64,000 bases of DNA from Ancylostoma caninum. Its lineage: Eukaryota; Nematoda; Chromadorea; Rhabditida; Ancylostomatidae. The DNA lies in NCBI GenBank assembly GCA_037903475.1, contig JBAJFG010000437.1, forward strand, positions 682,001 through 746,000, in the 5' to 3' direction. Below are positions 57,400 through 64,000 of this stretch, one piece after another (the first letter of the stretch is position 1; each line of letters begins with the position of its first letter). Made by a program: the position numbers and the translations under genes. The notes below the pieces were generated by a model, which worked only from the letters and a program-made list of their open reading frames with translations, was not told where the DNA came from and did not search any database.

Positions 57400-59200
57400 T
57401 GTTGTAGTCAGAGGAAAATAAGAACTTTTTTCATCAACTGCGCATCTGCCTCTGCTCTTAATTTGAAAATCACTTCTCTTGAGAAGATAAGAATCTTTTC
57501 GATGTCCTTATCGTTGCTAGATTTTGGTATATTGAGTGTTCATCAGATTTTGGTATTTGGAACGAATGCATTGTCATCAGATACCTTGCAAGCGTCTCAT
57601 CAAGTGATGAATCGCAATATTTTTATTGTTTCGTCTCTGTTGTTAATCCCTGGTTCATGCCTTTCACTTTCTCTAACTTCCATTATTTTCCTCTGCAAAG
57701 TCCTAGTCACCTGGCGAGCCACCGCTCGGACCACGAATATTGGTGGTTTCTGATCCGTGTGGGATTCCGATGCATCGTAGCGTGGTCATCATAGTCTTAG
57801 ACCTAACACTACGAAAATCCTAAAGCGTTAAAGTGAACTGATGGTCATTTCAAAAACAAAATCAGTTTTTTGCGACTATTCATTGAAACGATTGTACTTA
57901 TCGGTTGCGGCTATGCTGCAGCCTAACATGGCAATCCCCTTCTCTCCGAGATATGCTGAAAATCCGTCTAGCCTCAGGAGCCAGACCATCATCGGCCAAT
58001 AGCTTGAAGGCAGTGTGTCAGCTCATGTTGGATGGCTTGATACCCACAGAATCCGATCCAGCTCGCTGCGCTGATCCCAAAGATGTAATTGATATCCGAA
58101 AAAGCGGTGAAAACCCTACGTTTAAAACAAAATTTGATACAGAAGCGGACGAATTTCTTTGCCAGGAAGCTCGAGAAAGCAGAGCTGAGAAGTAAGGACT
58201 GCACATTAGAATGAACTCCTCAGCAGCAGTATTATCCATTGAATAAGTATTTCCGTGTTGGAAAACCCTGCCGCACCCTCAGAAAGCGTTTGCTCAATAA
58301 TGAATTCTCTCGTCCACTAGCCGAGAAATTCGAAATTCTCGGCCAAAGATCCCGAAACTTATGGGGTTTTCGACGTCCTCCTGAAACTTAAGGTACATCT
58401 TTGTGCTCAGCGGCTCCCACATGTTCGACTGACGTAGAAATCTCAAGAGCGATCCCTGAGGTGAGACGCTGCCTTTAATGTGATGTTCTTGCCACTGACT
58501 ATTAGTGCTTTCATCTAAAGAAGAGTTTCTCTTTCTTACGAATTCATGCGTATTCGATGTTTGAAAATATTGCAAGGAATATCGGGACACATTCTTTCCT
58601 AACTATCGTACCGTATAGTCAGGGTTAGCCTAAGCTGCTGGAGAACATATGGGAGAGAGGCACATATTTGGGTTTTCCACACAAATCGTATTCAAGCAAT
58701 ATAATGGGCTTATTGGCTATGGATACCATCGAATAGAAGGATGGTGAGGATGGTGATAGGACTATCTATAACCTGGTTCCGTCATGGATGTAGTTGCCGG
58801 TAAACCAGCACGCGAAGTACACAGTGCTCTCAGTTAAACACCAAGCAGTTTGCACACAATTGTATTTGAATTTTCCTTTTTCGGTTTGTCCATGAAAATC
58901 ATATGTGACTGAAATGTTGTCTCTAACATGAAAACTACCATGCACAGAAATTTTTACGACTGAAGCTACATTTATAGTGCATCGGAGTCCGATTCGGTCG
59001 GTCGGTCGGATAACAGAAGATACGTATTGGTCTTCGTCATCCGGCGATCGATACGTATCATTTGTTATCCGACCGGATCGGACTCCGACTATGTATAAAT
59101 GTAGCTTGAGAATCTGAGCGTTTCGGGGTCTTGACAATAATCTTGATAATTCCTAGAAAGTTGCAATTTCTTCCACCAAGTGGATATTTCCAGCGCAATT
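57400..59200. other. Intronic stretch with two unassigned open frames
   Basis: A 96-codon plus frame (57905-58195, ending FLCQEARESRAEK) and a 98-codon minus frame (58294-58590, containing MWEPLSTKMYLKFQEDVENP) look peptide-like but have no recognised domain, start context or splice support. Confidence 0.3.
58973..59107. mobile_element. MITE family 2, copy 2 (near-perfect palindrome)
   Basis: AAGCTACATTTATAGTGCAT..CGGAGTCCGAT on the left and the inverse ending ATGTATAAATGTAGCTT on the right; the centre has GATACGTAT and CGATCGATACGTATC blocks. Best-preserved copy of the family. Confidence 0.8.
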
Positions 59201-59221
59201 GTTCCATGGATCCACACTCAC

Positions 59222-59377
59222 CTTGGAGCTGGTCATCTAGCGGATCCTTAGCTGCCTTTTTTCTCTTGCATGAAAACCTTGGCTTCTTGCGACCTGACTT
59301 TGACTTCTTTCGACTTGACCTGCTACTCTTTGACTCCTTGCCGTCTGATGTGCTGCTCCCTTTCGAAATTGACGCGT
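59222..59377 (-). CDS. Lys/Ser-rich phase 1-1 exon module (copy W)
   Basis: ASISKGSSTSDGKESKSSRS..SGRKKPRFSCKRKKAAKDPLDDQLQ, 156 nt, entry and exit phase 1, acceptor TGTATTTCAG, donor GTGAGT. It would splice in frame to copy X. It is probably an upstream exon of the membrane protein gene; the basic, Ser-rich sequence suggests a cytosolic or nucleic-acid-contacting segment (inference). Confidence 0.6.
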
Positions 59378-60429
59378 CTGAAATACAGGAGGACACCTTG
59401 ACCTTGGGTTAGCGAAAGAGCGAAAAATATAAAGCTATTCTGATACCACTTGGAAGAACAGAGACTATGAACCCACTGCTCCATCAATTACATTGACGGG
59501 AAACCCGTGCCTAGATCTTTGTCTTTTTTTTCCGTTTCGATCGCAGCTCTACCATCATGATAACTTACCTATCATAGCTCTATCATCATGATAACCTACT
59601 TAATGAGCAAGCAATATAATGATTGCCGTTGATATTTAATATGCGTTATTGATAAAGAGGTAGCCAGTTCTTTATTTCTTCCTACAACTATGATACTAAG
59701 AGAACCGTTATATTGTTTGCTTTGCACTAGTTCTTGCATGCGCTCTCATAAGTCACAACCACATTGACACCACAGCCCGCAGATATTTTCGGAAAATTTC
59801 CTTTCACTCCTTTTTAGGGAACAATCCTACGTTCCTGACACTAGTGCGTTACTAAGCGCATGCGCACACCTCATTCCACATCAACATTTCCATTCAACCA
59901 AAATCGAAGAGAAAATTGCCAACCATTCTTTTGCGGAGATGAATTTGCGGAGTCGAATCAACGGCAGTGGCCACTCTGCATTCTCCGCCTCGTTTCTAGA
60001 AGTAATCCCTGCGGATCTTTCATCAAAGGTGCCGTAGCAGCTTCTCCTGCTCTTTAAGAATATCTATACATATAATCAACAGCTGTTTAATTCTCCAACT
60101 CTTCAGCGTATGACTCAGTCATGCTGTCGCTGCCAAAGCAACAGTTTCAGTCATGATACAGAATATGATGAGCAGAGGAGACCGCCTCCTTTTTTCGATC
60201 ATTTCAATGAGGTCGTGCCTAATCCGCCTGGTGTGCATCAACAAATCCTCGATAAGAGCCTAAGAACTTCTTGATTTATAATCCCTATATAATCCCTAGG
60301 ACCTGACCTCACCGGCGCAGCCGTATCGCGACCTTTCGAGATCGTAAGAAACTTTGATTATTACAGTGTTTGGCTCTGAAGAGGAAAATTTGTCAAAAAG
60401 AACAGCTAGGTGCTGATAGGAGTCATGGA

Positions 60430-60565
60430 TCGCTTTGGCACAACATATGGGGACCAATTCCAGTGGCGGATAGCTGCAAACACCTCCTGGTATCTACACT
60501 CAGCGTTTGCGTGTTTGCATCTATCTGCCACTGGAATTGGTCACCTAAAGGCAGCAGCTACGGCA
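60430..60565. repeat. Foldback element
   Basis: GGACCAATTCCAGTGGCGGA..TGCAAACAC is mirrored by GTGTTTGCATCTATCTGCCACTGGAATTGGTCACC, about 30 bases apart. Confidence 0.7.
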
Positions 60566-60659
60566 GTTTTCGTGCCCGGAGTTTTGATCGTTTTGGGCGG
60601 TTAGCAGGATGCTTACAACAACCCTATGAAAGTTGCGCCACCGTAGCTATAAGCATTCG

Positions 60660-61500
60660 CAAAATATAAAAAATTAGATGCGTTGCACGGTTCCAACAGG
60701 ATGGGTTGCATCATGAAATGGATGGATGTTTTGTTTACAACCACTCTTTTTCCATATGATAAAACTTTCTTTCATTCCCATCTCCTTCCATTTCCAGCAA
60801 CTCCGTCGTCCTTTGCAAACGAGCTAACTTTTTTCATAGAATTTGACAAAACTGATAATTGCGTTCGTTTTCGCAGTAGCACTAAACCTAGTAATATAGT
60901 AAAATGTGTGAGTGCAAAATTTAATTTCAGCGAGTGCTGCCATTAACTTCGCGAATAACCGGCTGGGATCCTTACTATGACCACAGGTATGGTCATTGGG
61001 GAGTTCTGCATCTGGCATCGCCACCATGGGGATGACCTCATTTTTAGCGCGCATTGATTATCCGGTCCCGGTAGTGGCAGCTCAATTAATATATACCAGC
61101 TCCAGGCTTCTTCTGGGCTAGCTTCGCTCGCCTCGCACTCGTGCACATGTTCTTTTACAACGCACCATTCCCTCTTGTGTAGACCCATCCAACGACGTTC
61201 TCCTACTACTGGACGCCTGGGCATCGCTTCCACAGCAGCTTCTTTCTTCATTTTCCAAACACGCGTGCCGGTGCAACCTTCATCGGTATCATTCTTTGTC
61301 CACCTGGCTCATCCTCTGCCTAGTAGCGGCATCGTTCCCACATTTTATAGCTTTTCCTTTCCCTTTTATACAGTCTCGCAATCACAGGTAAGGATCACTC
61401 ACTCCAACTTGGGTGTAAACAACTTTCGGTGGTTAGAAGAACTTAGCATGTCTGAACATGACAAAAGTAGCCCAAAACAAATGTTAATCAAGGTAAAAAT
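60660..61500. other. Non-coding stretch, no gene assigned
   Basis: A 102-codon minus frame (60943-61251, starting MKKEAAVEAMPRRPVV) is the longest frame. It has no recognised domain and no good splice borders. Confidence 0.3.
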
Positions 61501-61524
61501 CAAAATTCACCACATTTTCGTACA

Positions 61525-61789
61525 TACAGTGGACGTCGATGGCTCGTTGGAGATGGTCAATCTGCGGTCTCCAGAAGGACGCCGCGCGCCGAGATCGATG
61601 TCGTCTGCTGTCGGAATGCTATTTCTAGGCGCTAGGCACTTTTGCTCCCGCTTTGGTCGAAACTCTTAAAATTAAGTGAAAAGCTGCTAGAATGACAGCA
61701 GCAGAACATATTGGTTTCGGCGCGCAGTGCGGTTGCGCGGCGTCTTTCTCGGCGCCGCGGATGGGCCATAACCATCGACACCCACTGTA
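61525..61789. mobile_element. Tc1/mariner-like MITE (265 bp)
   Basis: TACAGTGGACGTCGATGG at the left and CCATCGACACCCACTGTA at the right: inverted ends beginning CAGTG inside TA, as in Tc1/mariner elements. The GC-rich arms (GACGCCGCGCG) also pair. No transposase; non-autonomous. Confidence 0.75.
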
Positions 61790-61952
61790 ACTCGACGCGC
61801 TGAGCACGACGATGTTAGTTATTTTCCGTTCTTGATGGGTGGTTCTCGTGCACAGGTTAGCGAGTAATGGAACAGAGAATACGAACTTACTGCTCTCTCA
61901 TTTTGTCACCAATAGAATTAGAGCACATTCGGTTGCCTAGTCAAGCACTTGC

Positions 61953-62087
61953 CTCTGCACCGGTGATTTGACTTATGTCCTGCCGCCTTTTTCCTCTTGC
62001 ACGAAACCTTTGGCTTCTTCCGACCTGATCTGTTGCTCTTCGACTCCTTACGACCTAATCTGCTACTCTCGCTTGTACTTGACGTAT
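61953..62087 (-). pseudogene. Decayed Lys/Ser-rich exon module (copy V)
   Basis: The translation S..RKESKSNRSGRKKPKVSCKRKKAA closely matches copy W. The acceptor has changed from TTTCAG to TTTCAA and the donor from GTGAGT to GCAAGT. GC donors can work, but with the lost acceptor this copy is probably skipped. Confidence 0.6.
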
Positions 62088-62255
62088 TTGAAACGGAGTA
62101 AGAGCCTTATTGTTGGATGTGTTCTAGAGCTTGAATATTAACCTGCTGCTCTACTAAGAAACAGAGTATAGGATATGAACCTTCTGGACCTTCTGCTCTA
62201 TACATTGAGCCAGCAGAAGAAAAAAAGATTTTCCAACACCCAATTACGTGCTGAC

Positions 62256-62354
62256 CTTGGCATCGGTGATTTAGTGAATGACCAGTTTCTTTGTCCTCTC
62301 TAGATGTTATTAACCTCTTGCCATATGATTTGCTACTCTGATTCTGACTTGACA
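62256..62354 (-). pseudogene. Decayed exon module (copy U)
   Basis: SSQNQSSKSYGKRL..GHSLNHRCQ aligns to copy V (TSSTSESSRLGRK..GHKSNHRCR). It keeps a donor, GTCAGC, but has no AG acceptor at the matching position. It is shortened in the Lys-rich core. Confidence 0.5.
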
Positions 62355-62362
62355 CAACAATT

Positions 62363-62556
62363 AGTAGTCAGTTTATTCAAAACGGCCAACGTTCCGAAGC
62401 TATCTCCTTCTTCAGGGCCTGGAATGGGTTAAATAACTCGTTAAAACTGCCCCACCATTAGCGATTAAGCTAATGTCCTAAAAGTTATTTTCCGATCACC
62501 GGAGAAAACCGTACACAACTGCTCCGAAACGTTGGCCGTTCTGAATAAACTGACTA
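62363..62556. repeat. Inverted pair of retroelement-like 3' ends
   Basis: GTAGTCAGTTTATTCAAAAC..GGCCAACGTTCCG is mirrored by CGAAACGTTGGCCGTTCTGA..ATAAACTGACTAC. The left copy also has CTGAAGA with a short hairpin on the minus strand. Confidence 0.65.
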
Positions 62557-62743
62557 CTAATCTCGTGTGCAGTTCAATACAAAATATTAGGAAATTCAAG
62601 TCATGCCGAGATTTATAAATAGCCGATCTTGGAAGCTAATACCAGTTATCTTTGACGTTGGGTAAGTGTGGGACAGATATGAACATACTGTTTTGGAACT
62701 AACCAGCCTAATTGTCCGGCTCCACCAAACGCTCAAGCTTCTT

Positions 62744-63212
62744 TTAAAGGCAGCAGGAGCTGAAATCCTCGACTCCGAGCTGAGCTGTGGGTGATGAAGT
62801 ACGGACTCAGCACATCATAAATGTGAAACGAACACAGACAATGATGGCTTACCTGGAGAGAAAATGGAACATTCGTCGCGAACACGCCTGGCCGTGTTCG
62901 CGCGCGGACGAGTTTTCCCCGGCGCGAAAGCCATTGCGGCGCGTGGTTTTGGCCGAGTCCCGCCATGAAACTCTGTGAATTGAATGCATTTCGTTTTCCC
63001 TTTGCGCCAAACCACGCGCCGTAATGGCTTTTGCGCCGGGGAAAACTCGTCCGCGCGCGAACACGTCCAGGCGTGTTCGCGGCGAATGTCCCATTTTCTC
63101 TGCAGGTAAGCCATCATAGTCCCTGTTCGTTTCACATTTATGATGTGCTGAGTCTGTACTTCACCACCCGCAGCTCAGCTCAGAGTCGGGAATTTCAGCT
63201 GCTGCCTTTAAG
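62744..63212. mobile_element. Large foldback element (469 bp, about 210-bp arms)
   Basis: Left arm 62744-62953 and right arm 63004-63212 are close inverse copies around a 50-base centre: TTAAAGGCAGCAGGAGCTGA..TCAGCTGCTGCCTTTAA outside and GGCGCGTGGTTTTGGC..GCGCCAAACCACGCGCC inside. Frames on both strands read nearly the same protein because of the symmetry. Confidence 0.88.
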
Positions 63213-63525
63213 CGACATTCAGAGTTGTGCCGCGCTGCATTGTATAATCGAGGATGGGGCGTGGCATCAATGAGCGAGCTCGCGCGGCAAGTGACACTAG
63301 TTGGGGGCTTAAAGAGATTTTGCTTCGCTCAAGCCCTCCGTGGCATTTTGCGAGTTCGCTCTGCGAGTCGCGGAGTAGGATGGTCACGAGTATTCTCTGT
63401 CACCTGGCAAACATAACGCGACCTTCACAGCGAGAAGTTTACTGTGCGCGAGTCTCGCGCCACGTGGCGCTGCTCTACGGAAAATCCATGGGAGCTGATT
63501 TAAAATCGCTTCACTCTCCACACAT

Positions 63526-63620
63526 TCGGATACGTATCGGTCATCGTTATCCAACGATCGGCACGTATCATTCATTATCCGACCGGATCGGACTCCGACG
63601 CACTACGAATAAAGCTTAAG
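63526..63620. mobile_element. MITE family 2, copy 3 (5' truncated)
   Basis: GATACGTATCGGTCATCGTT..TTATCCGACCGGATCGGACTCCGACGCAC..AAAGCTTA matches the right half of the copy at 58973; the left terminal repeat is missing. Confidence 0.65.
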
Positions 63621-64000
63621 CATCACGCACCACTGTCACACCTGTAGAACCGTCCAGTGACATTTTCGCCATTACTTTGCGCGGGTGCGCCACCCTTACA
63701 GCTGTGGATCCATCCAATGACTACTTTTCCAATACTGGCGCCACTACAGTTTATACATAGCCATGAATCCGTTTCTTGTTGTCTCCCCGTTGTTTCCCTT
63801 CTTTTCGATGCCGGCTCACCTTTTTCACGCCGTTGGAACCGACTCTAGAAGTTTTTCCACTTTCGGACGCGGGCGCACCCTTACAACACCGTTGGATCCA
63901 ATTGTAGGATTTCCCCGTCTTTCCGACGGCGGCGTACCCCTATCACAGTAGTCTTTCCCACCTATGGACGCCTGTGCACCAGTCTCGCAGCTGTGGACCC

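Noticed and set aside
61175..61669. 164-codon plus frame
   Set aside because: It runs into the Tc1-like MITE and has no domain.
62733..63273. Several 60-110 codon frames on both strands
   Set aside because: Mirror translations of the 469-bp foldback element.
1..64000. CRISPR arrays, prokaryotic defence islands or bacterial operons
   Set aside because: Repeats lack spacer regularity, genes are intron-rich and splice-site structure is nematode-like.

Overview
This window looks like nuclear DNA from a nematode, most likely a rhabditid/strongylid clade V worm with an expanded, repeat-rich genome. The reasons are a clear orthologue of the C. elegans Spalt/SALL factor SEM-4, splice acceptors of the TTTTCAG type, an RTE-1-like LINE remnant, many foldback/MITE elements, and introns that range from 56 bp to 16 kb. 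There is no bacterial operon structure. Most long open frames are shadows caused by GC-rich islands or simple repeats. The species itself is inferred, not shown.

Layout. 1-15.5 kb: non-coding flank with AT-rich DNA, GC-rich islands and two old tandem-repeat blocks (about 125-bp and 160-bp units). 15.52-43.43 kb, plus strand: the sem-4 gene, rebuilt here as 17 phase-compatible coding exons of about 775 residues. Exon 1 lies alone in a GC island and carries the Spalt-family NuRD-recruitment motif; a 15.9-kb intron follows. Exons 2-3 sit at 31.5-31.9 kb. A 7-kb intron with a long ATTC array and MITEs follows, and exons 4-17 (38.9-43.4 kb) encode the zinc fingers. 43.4-47.9 kb: 3' flank and foldback or TIR-bounded elements.

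47.9-62.4 kb, minus strand: two neighbouring, unrecognised multi-exon genes. The upstream one (51.65-59.38 kb) encodes a Lys/Ser-rich cytoplasmic region built from repeated phase 1-1 exon modules, then a charged helix, four predicted membrane helices, an Arg-rich tail and a duplicated Cys-x-Cys exon. Two decayed copies of the module lie further upstream near 62 kb. The downstream one (48.2-50.9 kb) has a similar layout but is less complete. Their introns hold an RTE LINE remnant, a 41-bp GC-rich satellite and several MITEs. 62.4-64.0 kb is dominated by inverted-repeat elements.

How the parts work together: sem-4 is a developmental transcription factor. The GC-rich islands before it and in intron 1 are candidate promoter or enhancer modules (inference). 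The minus-strand genes face away from its 3' end and have no evident functional link to it. I found no CRISPR array, prokaryotic system or intact transposase.
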